Positions 27,201 to 37,135 of a stretch of 64,000 nt of DNA are shown here, one piece after another (within the stretch, counting starts at the first letter, position 1; each line of letters opens with the position of its first letter). The translations under genes and the position numbers were made by a program. The stretch lies in the NCBI RefSeq assembly GCF_033568475.1, contig NC_133123.1, forward strand, positions 140,632,062-140,696,061. The letters run 5' to 3'. The stretch comes from Henckelia pumila (taxonomy: Eukaryota; Streptophyta; Magnoliopsida; Lamiales; Gesneriaceae). The notes under the pieces were generated by a model, which was not told the origin of the DNA, made no database searches, and saw only the letters and a program-made list of their open reading frames with translations.

Positions 27201-28976
27201 GACCAGATCAACGTCAGATCAAATCATATTGGACCAGACCAGACAAATCAAACCATACCAGATCAAAGTTCAATCAGATCAGACAAGATCAATCGAACCA
27301 GAAAAGATCAGATCGAATCATAAACGAGCCAGATCAATTGGAATGATGAAGATCAACTAAGAGACTAGATCAATTGAACCAGATCATATCAGTTAAAGCT
27401 CAGACATGACCAGATCAGACAAGCTAGCAATTTGAAAAATTCATTTGACATCACCTTTTAAGGGGGAACAGACTTATGGAGATCAGTCAACCTAAGAAGA
27501 AGAGAGCATATCAAAATATATATCACCAGTTGATGCGATTGTCAAGAAAGGAAAAATGATAGACTAAATGCTTATCTTTGTCGAACACCAAAAAGGAGGA
27601 AATTGTTAGAAATTCAAGATCTAAGTTTCGGTGTTTGACAAACTTAGACATCAACTGAGCAGATCAGAAGAGAAACAGAACAGATAAGTTATCGAGCAGA
27701 TCAATGGAGGCAACAAAGAAGCCAGATCAAGTTCACGATGTCTTGAGATCAGATCAATTATGTGATCATAATTGATCTGCACATAGTACAGATCAAAGCC
27801 ACATTCAGACCGAATGATTCTCAGAAACAGAACAGATCAAGAACTTATGGAAGAGCCTAGAATGTCAGAGAGCTTTTGTGCTAAAAGACAAAAGGCATTA
27901 AAAGAAGATTTGAACGTTGCCAACAAAGAACCAGAAAGTCAAGATCTAAGAGCAAATTAAGGAGACTTGTCGACACCTTAACGGATACTTTCTAAAGGCT
28001 ATAAATACAAGAAGAGAAGAAAAGAAGAAACAGAGGTTAAGAAGCGTAAGAAAAAGAGAGCTACAGAAAGAGAAGAGAATACACGATTAGAAATATCGAG
28101 TTGTAAGATTATATCAGATCAGTTGAGTGTTTTGTAAAACACTACCTTTGTAACAAGAAACAGACAAGGGGTGTTCTTGAGTGTCTAGGAGTTCTGAGAT
28201 TAGGCAGCAGTGTAAGTCCAATCTTGGATCGGATCTGTGCAAATTGCTTGTATAAGATCAAAGTCTTCTAGAAGAGAGTGAATCCTTTCGAGGTGGAAGA
28301 AGGGGTGACGTAGGAGATTGAGCTCCGAACATCCAGAAACAAGTCTTTGTGTTATTTCTTATCTGTCAAACACATTCACTCACGAATTCAACCAAGTCAT
28401 TTGATTTGTGTTCGATCTGTTAGTCAATCTCTTCCGCACTGATTGATTAACATAGACACACGAGAAAGACAAGAGTTCATTTACTAACCCATCTGAACTC
28501 CATATAATTGAGAAAGATATTTTCGATCCTAACAGGACCTGAACTCCTCATGGAGCTCTGTCGTTATTGATCAATGTTTACTCTGTCAACTAGGCCTGCT
28601 TAGCATATAATTTGGATGAATTTTTCATTTAGAAACCTCGTTAAACCGTCTTTGTCTTGTCTTACCCAGAATCCATCTCAACTTTCAATATCCCCCAAGC
28701 ACCTCTAAGTACGAATTTCTTGTACATTAGGGCACTGCAGCTGGCGGCACGATGGAAATTGTTGTGAACGGCACCACTGGTTGGTTACATCCAGCTGGGA
28801 AAGACGGCCTCACACCACTTGCAGAAAATATCGTTCAACTAGCAACACACGTGGAGACGAGGACAACAATGGGGAAGAAAGGTTACATACGGGTCAAAGA
28901 AATGTTTCTTGAACACCATATGTCTCACAGAATATCCTTGGTTCTGAAGGAGGTTTTGCGGAAGGCAAAAAGTTAG
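21278..28976 (+). CDS. GT4-family glycosyltransferase, type II membrane protein
   Basis: Seven exons join in frame: 21278-21545, 21874-22016, 22114-22385, 22667-22821, 22953-23215, 24019-24081 and 28731-28976. They give 469 aa. A short cytosolic tail is followed by one membrane segment (about 17-35, PLMILLCFALSTAIAFFIG), pointing to a Golgi/ER type II protein. The GT4 fold is shown by GGPLLLMELAFLLR (N-lobe), PKVLWWIHEMRGHYF, and the donor-binding part SVSRGKGQDLFLKSF...ARGECFGRITIEAMAFQLPVLGTAAGGTMEIV, with the E-x7-E motif. The protein resembles Arabidopsis At1g75420/At1g19710, of unknown donor and acceptor. The ATG at 21278 is the first in frame. Intron 6 is 4.65 kb because it holds a 4.3-kb LTR element; without it the intron would be about 330 bp. 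The coding sequence itself looks whole. Confidence 0.92.
24210..24214. repeat. Target-site duplication, left copy (GGACC)
   Basis: GGACC directly precedes the TG of the left LTR. The same five bases follow the CA of the right LTR at 28535-28539. Confidence 0.9.
24215..25148 (+). repeat. Left LTR of the element in GT4 intron 6
   Basis: It is 934 bp with TG...CA ends and is near-identical to the right LTR. A TATA-like CTATAAATA near 24607 could mark the element's own promoter. Confidence 0.9.
26732..26864 (+). repeat. Short-period repeat with GCGCGATAGCGCT core
   Basis: Five copies of a unit of about 30 bp are centred on the near-palindromic core GCGCGATAGCGCT. Most copies are followed by a CCTAGCGCTCCTCCAA-like spacer. 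The unit is far more GC-rich than its surroundings and lies inside the LTR element. Confidence 0.8.
27604..28534 (+). repeat. Right LTR of the element in GT4 intron 6
   Basis: It is 931 bp and matches the left LTR except for about 13 substitutions and a few short length differences by hand alignment. It ends AACA and is followed by the GGACC target duplication. Confidence 0.9.
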
Positions 28977-30619
28977 GAGGCACGATTCAGGTAACATGAA
29001 GAACTTAGAATGCAAACATGAGCTATGTCTATATTTACTTTTAGGTTGTGCTTCTTGCAGTTAATTCACAACCTCCCCTCCCATTAATCACCTCTTGTGT
29101 ATCCGTCTTTCTTTCTTTGATTCCAATTGAAAGTATATCTTGAAATTTCAAAACAATTGTCTCTTGTGATGGATTGCTTGGTCTACCAACAAATTATGCA
29201 ACAAGAGAGCAAAAGCACGAGGCAATGTAATTAATTTAAATGTAATTTTGTGGGGCGATTCATATTTCGAGTCAATGGTACACCACTCAGTAATGAAAGC
29301 TGTTAAAGCATGCTTTGGTGATAAAGGTCACACACTGTACTGTATTTATTCATATACAAGAAAATGGACACATGATAGAATCTCATTTCTATGCAGAAAA
29401 GTGAACCACTGCTTATTCAAGGACAATACATAACAAAATTATTGGTACCATTTACTCTCCACTAAAAGAAAAAGCTTAACCTTGATGGCTTCCCACATGC
29501 ATTCTCCTGTCATCCCATGGCTTTTACATGCAATCTGATTCCAAAAATAGAAATTGTACGCTCGATCATCATATGTTGTTGCCCTTTCCCTTTCTGGATG
29601 TGATTCGTATGTAATTAATTAGCATAATGGTAGAAATTTTTTATTTGTTTGTGAACTTCTGCACAATGTAAGGCTATAAGTTTTGAATAACTTGATCAAA
29701 TTTTGTTTTAAGAAGAAGTTGAAATTTGGATCAAATTAATCAACAATGTGGCATTGGTTTGGCTACTCTAAAAAGCAAGGAAAGAAGAAGATTGCAGCTC
29801 TCTTCTTTTTTTCTTTTTTTTTTTTGCTTCTCAAAATTTTAAAGATTTAAGTGCCCTTGTTTTTTTTTTAAAAAAAAAAAAAAAACAATCCTCAAAAAAT
29901 TTTCAAACTCGATCACTTTTCTGTTTTTCCCAAACGATACTCCAGAACTTTACCTTTCTCATAAATTTATAAAATAAATGTAATGATCTTTTTTTATTGA
30001 GAAGATAAATGTAATAATCTTATCACCACATCAAAGTATATTCTTTTCGTCTTTTATCGTTTTCAGAATAAATGAGTCCAACCCATCCAAATGCAGCATA
30101 AAAGTAAAGAAAACCAGAAAAACTACATGCCAACAAAATTTCGTGTTACTTGAATATTTGCTTTTTAGCGTTATAAATAATTAAAAAAATGAACACCTCA
30201 GGTTATCGATGGGAATATAATGTTAAAATAAATAACCACTATCCATAAAATAAGAATATCATTAGCGTGTGGACAATTTAGTCAGGAGAAAGCTAAAATG
30301 ACGCGTACAAAATTATAATTATTTGAGATTACGGAAAAAAGGTAACTTTATTAGGATTCGTTCTCAGTTGACATAAAAATTGAGACGATTTTATGGGTTA
30401 ATTTTGTGATAAAGATCTGTGAGATCGTATCATAAATATCTATTTTATCGTTAATCAAATAGCATATATATATTATTTTGATGTGGTAGTAACATATCAT
30501 TTTTACTTTATATAATTTTTTTCCTACATGTTCTCACTCTCTAATTTTTCAATCAATCAGCTAAATTAGAGACTCAACAGATCCTTTATAATATACAAAA
30601 TAAAACAGCACCAAGGGGA
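28977..30619. other. Intergenic after the GT4 gene, no gene seen
   Basis: The start is likely the GT4 3' untranslated region. Homopolymer T and A runs occur near 29806-29885. No credible gene is found. Confidence 0.4.
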
Positions 30620-30628
30620 GGCATCATT

Positions 30629-31100
30629 AGTAAAGGAAACAGAAGCAATGGCAATCTACAAAGCTTTAAGTTGGGTCAAGGAGTTGGGTTACAACTTACA
30701 ACAAAGTAATAGTAGAATCAGATTCAAAGATCTCTGTCAAGGCGATTCACTCCGATATGTTAGACTTCACTGAGTCCGGCTTCACCATCTCATCATGTCG
30801 ATCAATAATTCGAAATGAAAGCTCGTTCAAAATCGAACATGTTGGACACAAGCAAATAGATCTGCTCACACCTTGGTTAACAGAAATGATACCCTGCACA
30901 TCCTTATCCTGCACACCTGTGGGCGCCTGCCAACGTGGCGCGCCCACAACCATACAATTTTTTTATTTTTTTTTACAAAAAACGGCTGACCAATCATGAA
31001 CCGCCACGTAGGCGGTGCCCATGTTACCCTGCATCCCTAGGGTGCAGGTTATCAAAATTACCTTGGTTAAATCGGCTTTTTACAATACTTATTTTGGTAC
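30629..31100 (+). pseudogene. Relic RNase H-like domain, interrupted by a MITE
   Basis: Two reading phases together show the plant RNase H-like pattern. First comes KETEAMAIYKALSWVKELGYN, then, after a frameshift near 30700, VIVESDSKISVKAIHSDMLDFTESGF...SCRSIIRNESSFKIEHVGHKQ. The domain is most often a LINE relic in plant genomes. It is broken by the frameshift and by the small element at 30881-31060. No complete gene surrounds it. Confidence 0.55.
30881..31060. mobile_element. Small MULE-like MITE with 10-bp target duplication
   Basis: The 180-bp element is bordered by the exact direct repeat CCTTGGTTAA (30871-30880 and 31061-31070). Its ends are imperfect inverted repeats (tgataCCCTGCAC at left, GTGCAGGttatca at right). 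Target duplications of 9-10 bp are typical of Mutator-like elements. It has no coding capacity, and the interior includes a GC-rich segment (GTGGGCGCCTGCCAACGTGG) and its partial inverse. Confidence 0.7.
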
Positions 31101-31410
31101 TTCTAATGTTCATGCAACATGTTTGCGTTAAAAGCTAGTATTAATTAATTGTACAGTGTGTCAGATGCCTAACATTAACAATCGAGATAATGAGCTTAGC
31201 TTCTCTGATTGAACTAATTAATTAGGTATTAGTACATTTATTTATGCCATTATTATACACCAATAATTACTTTATGTCAATAAATAAATAAAAGTAAAGC
31301 CAACAATCACACAAGTGGAGAAACCTTGAAATTAATATACAAACAACTCCTCTATTTAATTTATGTCTGTCTGGACCAAGATTCAACATACACCCGCAAC
31401 CATACATTAA

Positions 31411-31452
<42 letters not shown>
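31411..31452. repeat. (TTA)n microsatellite
   Basis: About 13 uninterrupted TTA/ATT units. Confidence 0.9.
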
Positions 31453-31453
<1 letters not shown>

Positions 31454-31687
31454 TATTGTTATATAATATCAATTCAGAGGACCCCCTAGACGTATCAAAA
31501 AGCCAGTCTCCAAATCTTTCTTTGACAGGCTTTCTTGCTCTCATTCAATGCATTTTTCTAACAAAGACAACAAAATTAAATGACAAAGTAACCAAATTAC
31601 AATCCCATTCACAAATTCATCAACATCACTACAAGATGAAAATGTACTAGAAAATAAAAAGATACATTATTTATATTTTTCCCCTTC

Positions 31688-32206
31688 TCAATAATCAAAG
31701 ATCTCAGCTGAGGCCATAATGGGGTGTTGATTTATAAGTGCCATCGAGTTCCATGAATTTCCCAAGAAAGTATCAGCCAAGTCCAGATACTGACACTCCT
31801 CCGCCTCAAATATGCAGCTCCATGCGGCGGCGGCGGCCGGGATGGCGGATGCGGCGGCGGCGTAGGAATTTATGTGACCCAGAATTTCGTTCAACGAATG
31901 AAGTCTTTGGCTGAGCTCCAGCATTTGAGCCCTCAAGACTGAGTTTTCTGACTCGACATTCAAGAAGTGTTGTGTGGTGATATTTATATCGCTCAGAATT
32001 TGGTTATTTTCTTTCTTGATCTGAGCCACCTGAGCCAAAAGATCATCCAAATGCTTCTGTTTTCTCATCCTAGACCGCCTGGCAGATTCCCGGTTCGATT
32101 CCATCCTCTTCCTCTTCTTCTGATCAATCACCTGCACGAAATCTCCCTCTGAATCGGACCTTTGGATCGAGGGTGAGCCGGAGGAGTTCCCACTTGAAGA
32201 AGCCAT
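31688..32206 (-). CDS. bZIP44-like: S1-group bZIP transcription factor
   Basis: This intronless gene encodes 172 aa. The basic region (about residues 30-50, KKRKRMESNRESARRSRMRKQK) has the invariant N-x7-R signature NRESARRSR. It is followed by a leucine zipper through about residue 107 (heptads at LDDLLAQVAQI...LSDINITTQHFLNVESENSVLRAQMLELSQRL). S1 bZIPs (bZIP1, 2, 11, 44, 53) heterodimerise with group C bZIPs and control amino acid and sugar metabolism. The C-terminal half has an alanine-rich tract, YAAAASAIPAAAAAW, from a GCC-type triplet run. I use the ATG at 32206 as the start because it begins MASSSGNSSGS and lies in the expected place after the upstream ORF. The 5' leader holds the family's sucrose-control peptide. 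Gene order points to bZIP44, but bZIP11 and bZIP2 types look much alike. Confidence 0.95.
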   Translation of the reverse strand: MASSSGNSSGSPSIQRSDSEGDFVQVIDQKKRKRMESNRESARRSRMRKQKHLDDLLAQVAQIKKENNQILSDINITTQHFLNVESENSVLRAQMLELSQRLHSLNEILGHINSYAAAASAIPAAAAAWSCIFEAEECQYLDLADTFLGNSWNSMALINQHPIMASAEIFDY

Positions 32207-32326
32207 TTTTATGTGTTTTCCCACAAAAGGGTCCTTGATTTTTTTAATCGTTTCGTGGATGATAGTTTACGATAAGAATTAGCGATCGATGTGTTTGTTT
32301 ATTAACCAAGATTCAACTATTCTAAT

Positions 32327-32452
32327 TCATGAGAAAACGTAGAACCAGTAAAGGAATACAACAGAGAAAGATTGAACAAGATGAGTCCTGCGTCTGAGCG
32401 AGGAATTGATCATATAACCGGACCTGAGAATCTCACTGAGTACAGAAAACAT
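32327..32452 (-). CDS. Sucrose-control upstream ORF (SC-uORF) of the bZIP gene
   Basis: In the leader of the bZIP gene, ending 120 nt before its ATG, is a 41-codon upstream ORF. Its peptide begins MFSVLSEILRSGYMINSS and contains LRRRTHLVQSFSVVFLYWF, ending YVFS. This is the conserved sucrose-control peptide known from S1-group bZIP mRNAs such as Arabidopsis ATB2/bZIP11. During translation it stalls ribosomes when sucrose is high and so represses the main ORF. The conserved C-terminal half is intact. An ATG overlaps its final codons (TCATGA) and opens a 2-codon frame. Translation control in this species is an inference from the family. Confidence 0.95.
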   Translation of the reverse strand: MFSVLSEILRSGYMINSSLRRRTHLVQSFSVVFLYWFYVFS

Positions 32453-32587
32453 GAATCTTGAACATCAAGAACAATACCTGCACCATCAAGATTTAATCTT
32501 CATACAAAAAGATTACAGGTACAAGAAATTTCTTGATTTTTGGGCAGAGTAACAGCCAGAAAGAACACAAAATGAGAAACAAAAGAA

Positions 32588-32614
32588 TCAGCAGAACCTC
32601 CACAAGAAAAGCAT
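32588..32614 (-). promoter_or_regulatory. Additional short upstream ORF in the bZIP leader
   Basis: An 8-codon frame (MLFLWRFC) lies about 135 nt upstream of the sucrose-control ORF. Further short frames follow, one of which (from about 32486) overlaps the start of the sucrose-control ORF in a different phase. S1 bZIP leaders typically carry several upstream ORFs. Confidence 0.45.
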
Positions 32615-32706
32615 TAAAAAAACACAGAATGAAAGGGGAATAAGCGTAGAAACAGAGTATCTGAAGAGAGGAGAGGAAGAGGTTTCAGAACATGGGGAAG
32701 GGGTTG

Positions 32707-32713
32707 TTAAATA
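32707..32713 (-). promoter_or_regulatory. TATA-like box of the bZIP gene
   Basis: The minus strand reads TATTTAA about 500 nt upstream of the main ATG. This would give a long leader of about 470 nt, as usual for this gene group. Confidence 0.35.
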
Positions 32714-33726
32714 GAAGGAAATGGTGGGCTGGAAATATTAAAAAAATAAATTTAATAAATACGCAGTCATGGTTGGGCACAAATAGGTGTGGAAAAGAAA
32801 CCAAATCGTTTGAATTCTATTTTGATTGACATTCCTTTCTCGAAAATTGCCGGAGACCGTCTTATTACAGGTTTTGTGAGCGAAATATATATTTTCCTTA
32901 TAAATAGATGTTTTTTTTGTTGGTTATGTTACCAAAAAAACGTGGTGTAATATGTGTGATTTTAGTGAAGCATGATTTTTTATGTAAAAAACGTGTAAAT
33001 TGAGTCGATTCATATCATAAATAGAGATCTCTAAGATGGGTGTGTATGAACACCAGTGTTGATGTTTTGGTTCTAGTTTGACACCGAAAATTTATTCTTT
33101 TAAATCAGATAAACTAAAATTAATTATTCAACAATTATAATATGAAATAATTATATTTATTTGAAAAATAAATAAATATCATGGGCTAATTTTTGTCGAT
33201 ATAAAATTGGTGACTTCGATCCTATCCCATGTGGTAGGTGAAACTCTATTATTGGTCCAAATTATGGGGGCCCCACATCAATCTTGATAATTGCGTCGTT
33301 GTGCCTGGAATATCTGAATTCCTAATTTCATTGGAGTAAAATGGAGTAATCTATGATATGAATCATCATATCTGGTCTTGTTTCCACTTTCCAGTTATTC
33401 TCCAACTCATTTCTATCTAATCTATTTTTCTATTTTTTCTGGCTTGGCTAGGTGGGATAGCCGAGCCATTCCCTTTTTTTTTTTTTTTTTTTTCTGATAC
33501 CAATCCAGGGTATGTTGCTGCCATTTTGAAAGTATTAAGAAGCACCGAAGTAATGTCTAAACCCAATGATTTAAAATAAAGATTAAAGGATCCAAGAACA
33601 AGTAAATCCATTTTAATTGTCATTGAACTTGGTAAAATGAAATGGTTGAATAATTAAAAAATGAGATTATTCAAGAATACACATTGAATGCTGAAATTAC
33701 GCTTTAATAGGTGCAATTGTTATAGC
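32714..33726. other. Upstream region of the bZIP gene, no gene seen
   Basis: AT-rich intergenic DNA with a T20-like run near 33474. It includes a stretch (about 33213-33290) related to the inverted-repeat complex downstream. Confidence 0.35.
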
Positions 33727-34022
33727 TCATCAATAATATTATGGGGGTCCCACATCAATCATGTGGGATCTGCATAATTTGATCAATCATGTGCTTTCAC
33801 CTATTACATGGGGTAAAACCCGAAAATTTCGAACCTACCCATGGGGTAATACCCCATGGGTGGTGTGGAGTGTTGTGATTGGTCTAATTATGTGGGTCCC
33901 ACATGATTGGATCAATCATGTGCTTTCACACCACCCATGGGGTAATACCCCATGGATAGGGTCGAAGGAACCGGTAAAACCCGGTCTTGTCTATGCTACC
34001 TACCCCATTGGGGTAGTGCCCA
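33727..34022. repeat. Nested direct and inverted repeat complex (CCCATGGGGTAATACCCC)
   Basis: Two arms (about 33831-33868 and 33928-33964) are inverted copies of each other, and each is itself palindromic around CCCATGGGGTAATACCCC. The segment GATCAATCATGTGCTTTCAC occurs twice in direct orientation (about 33780 and 33911). GGGTCCCACAT is also repeated. The whole is a foldback structure of nearly 300 bp, possibly from a TIR transposon. Confidence 0.65.
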
Positions 34023-35004
34023 AATAGATTCAACGGTCTATTATTTTTAGCATTTGATATGATATTATTTTAAATGAGATCATTTCAAATGAAAAAAATA
34101 TGGGCCTTTGAATCTAACACATGAGCAGTGCTCATGTGCTAGCATAGACAAAGCTGTAAAACCCATGAGGTAGAATGAAATTATTGATATAAAATTATTC
34201 ATGCGTTATTGCATGGGTTCCAACTTCCAATGCCGGAAATAAATTTTTATTTTATTTGTATTTTTATTTTTATTATGTTTACTTTAGAATCACGATGGAC
34301 TCTCTCTTTCTGTGGCGCAAAATGAAGAAATTTCATGTTATCCTTCAAGGTAAATGAATTTAACGATAAATATTTAATAATAAATGTGAAGTTTAATAAA
34401 AAAAAATCAATAAATTTCATGTAAATTGATAAATGTCCATGCTTGATCTCAATTTTGAGATACTACCAATCTCATTTAATGGGAAAATGCATGAAAAAAG
34501 AGTAGATGGTGGGGAAAAGTGAACTGAAATGGAGGGATTGGATTTTTGTGCGAGCATTAATGGTGTGATAAGAGGGCTTCGGCTATGCTAATCCAGGAGT
34601 AGAGCTCTCGCTTATTATTTGTATGACATGTGTCCAATTAACACTATTTTCTTACATTTAAATTTATATCTCATTTTTTAACTGGAGTTAAGCTTACCTG
34701 GGTAAAAATTTCCCACTCATTTAACATATATTCTTCCCGCCACAGTGCCACTGAGGTTTCCATCACCACGAGCCCACCACTCAAATTGCCATTTCCATTA
34801 TCCAGCGACACGGTTTTCATTTTCATTAATCAAGTGATTTGAGGTTGGATACCTTATTAATAGGTATTTGTAAAATAATTTTTAAAATTTAATGTCCTAT
34901 AATTGCTAAATGAAAATGTATCTTATAACTAAAATAATTTTTTTGTAGAAGAATATGTATCTATTTGGGTATGTGTGAGCATTATATCGGTTAAATTGAA
35001 TTAA
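34023..35004. other. Intergenic, no gene seen
   Basis: AT-rich DNA without recognisable coding capacity. Confidence 0.35.
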
Positions 35005-35840
35005 TAGGGTGTTTGGAAGAGCTTTTAAACTCTTAAAAACAACTTTTAAGCTGTAGGAGCTTATAAGCAGTTTTAGAAGCTTATAAGCTGTTAGGTCTTA
35101 TTTTAAAAATAAGCTGTTAAAATGTTTGCATAAACTTATTTTAAACAACTTAAATATGTTGATGCTTTTGGCTTTATAAGATCTATTTATTGTTAAAATT
35201 ACCAAAATGGTATAATAACATGAAGGTGATGTAAATATTATATATATATATATAATTTAAAAATTTTATGATAAATTTTAAAATTAAATAAAAAACTATT
35301 TTATATTTTAATTTATATAAATCTCACACTATGAATTTTTTTTTAAAATAATATATGTATTATTTTAAAATTACTCAATAATATCTTGATAGTATATATT
35401 TTTTTAATTATAAGAAAACGATAGAAAAAAAATATTTAAAATTATATATATATTATTTTATATTTTAATATATAAAAATCGTATGCTTTGATTTTTTTTC
35501 AAATATATTTAATGTTAAAATAGTATATCGATAGTTTAGTTTTTTAAATTATAAAAAAATTATAGAACAAAACATTATTTTTTTGATCGGGAACAAAATA
35601 TTATTTTAATATATATAACAAATTGATAAAGAAAACTGTAATTGAATATATTATGAAATTGAAAAAAATATATATAAAAGGATAATAGTTGGAAACAAAA
35701 ATATTAAAATAAGATATTTTCTTAAAAAGTAAAGGTGTATCTATTTTTTTAAAAACAACTTATTTGACAGCTTATAAGCTGTTTTTTAAAAAAATTATCA
35801 AACAGTTTTGGAGAGCTTATAAGCTCACCCAAACACACTC
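35005..35840. mobile_element. hAT-like MITE or small TIR element
   Basis: The left end TAGGGTGTTTGGAAGAGCTT and the right end AGCTCACCCAAACACACTCTA are imperfect inverted repeats. Just inside, both ends contain 'agcttataagc' repeats (three or more copies near 35065-35105, others near 35770-35825). The 840-bp interior is extremely AT-rich and non-coding. The GTGTTTGG end type is common among hAT-derived MITEs. I could not find an exact 8-bp target duplication. Confidence 0.55.
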
Positions 35841-36417
35841 TAAAATGATCAAACCGAATGAATTCAAAAATTCGATTGGTTAATTTAGAAATTTAGCTTA
35901 GTATTATAAAATTTCGGTTAAAACGATTAATAATTTGGTTCGGTTTTCAATCAATAATTTTTTTAAAAAAAAATTGGTTAACGACATAATTAACTCGGTT
36001 GATTAAAATTATTTTTTAAAAAAATTGGTTAATTTCCTGTCGGGGAAAAACATGTATTTCCAATTTTTAGTTTTGATTATATAATTTAAAAAAACAATAT
36101 ATAATTTGAAAAAATAAAAAATTGTGAGTTAGATTTTTTAACTCTACCTACTCTCATTTTCCGTCCATGGTTAGAAGAATTGAAAATAATTTATAATTAA
36201 TAATAAATAATGGGCAAATAATGAATACATGTCACCATTTCCTCCTGAAGTATATATTTTTAGGAGTAGCATAACATAAGCCGTTATAAGAGTCATAAGA
36301 CATGTGAGGTGAATAAGGGATTCAAAAACAAAACTGCACATCCAGCTGTACCCAAGACATCAATTTTGTACTGAAACCAATGGAATATTGGATTCCTCAA
36401 ATTTATGTATAAATATC

Positions 36418-36452
<35 letters not shown>

Positions 36453-37030
36453 TAAAAAAAACATATACGTACATGCATAATTAACACCTACCAAACTTAA
36501 CCGCGACATAAACCATCTAGCGACGGTTTTTTGATCGTCTTAACTACGACATAAATCATCATTAGGATTGAGATGGCATGAATCCGAACCACCGGATCGG
36601 ATGGTGAAATAATTGATTCCGATATCAAAATGATGGATACGTGGTCCAAGTTTGTAATATAATTGAGGGGCAAAAGGTAGACAAAATAAATCTTGAAAAA
36701 GTATTTTATATATGGTGAAGGGCTCCCACGTTTAATTTTACGTTGATCGAGGTAGGGGCCATCCTTTCATAGGCTTCACCATAAATCATGTAATTACGAA
36801 AACAAATCAAATTATTTGACTTTACTATGATTTTCAATACGATAAATTAATTAATTAATATTATAATCGTGTCTTATGGGCATAGTTTGAGGCTACGATC
36901 GAGTCATGGATACTCAACGTTAAATATTATTTGGGACATTTTATTAAAGACGTCTATTGGAAATTAATAGAGACATTAAAGTGATGGTTAATTAATCTTT
37001 GAATTTAAGCACGTTAAAGTTTATAGCACT
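35841..37030. other. Intergenic, no gene seen
   Basis: AT-rich sequence with an (ATA)n run near 36422-36450 and short repeated phrases (for example gcgacggtttttt near 36520). No gene is recognised. Confidence 0.35.
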
Positions 37031-37062
37031 GATAATAATAATAATAATATTTATTATTATTA

Positions 37063-37133
<71 letters not shown>
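37031..37133. repeat. Long (AAT)n/(ATT)n microsatellite
   Basis: About 100 bp of ATA and then TTA triplets, inverted relative to each other around 37050, so the tract can fold back. Confidence 0.9.

Positions 37134-37135
<2 letters not shown>

Larger units (their letters stand above)
24215..28534 (+). mobile_element. LTR retroelement fossil with gag-like part only, in GT4 intron 6
   Basis: This 4,320-bp element has two LTRs (24215-25148 and 27604-28534) that start TGTTAG and end AACA. A 5-bp target duplication, GGACC, flanks it. A primer-binding site matching initiator Met tRNA (TGGTATCAGAG) lies just inside the left LTR, and a purine tract (AAAAAGGAGGAAA) precedes the right LTR. The internal part is only about 2.45 kb. 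It holds a gag-like region (about 25194-26404) with a coiled-coil stretch, then AGATCA-rich DNA and a short-period repeat. No protease, integrase or reverse transcriptase part is visible, so it looks like a broken or non-autonomous member. The primer site suggests Ty1/copia kin, which is an inference. The LTRs differ by about 1.4%, which suggests insertion roughly within the last million years at usual plant rates. Confidence 0.93.

Noticed and set aside
34801-36200. A possible larger DNA transposon around the AT-rich 35-kb region
   Set aside because: No transposase motif was seen on either strand; only a non-coding TIR element is supported.
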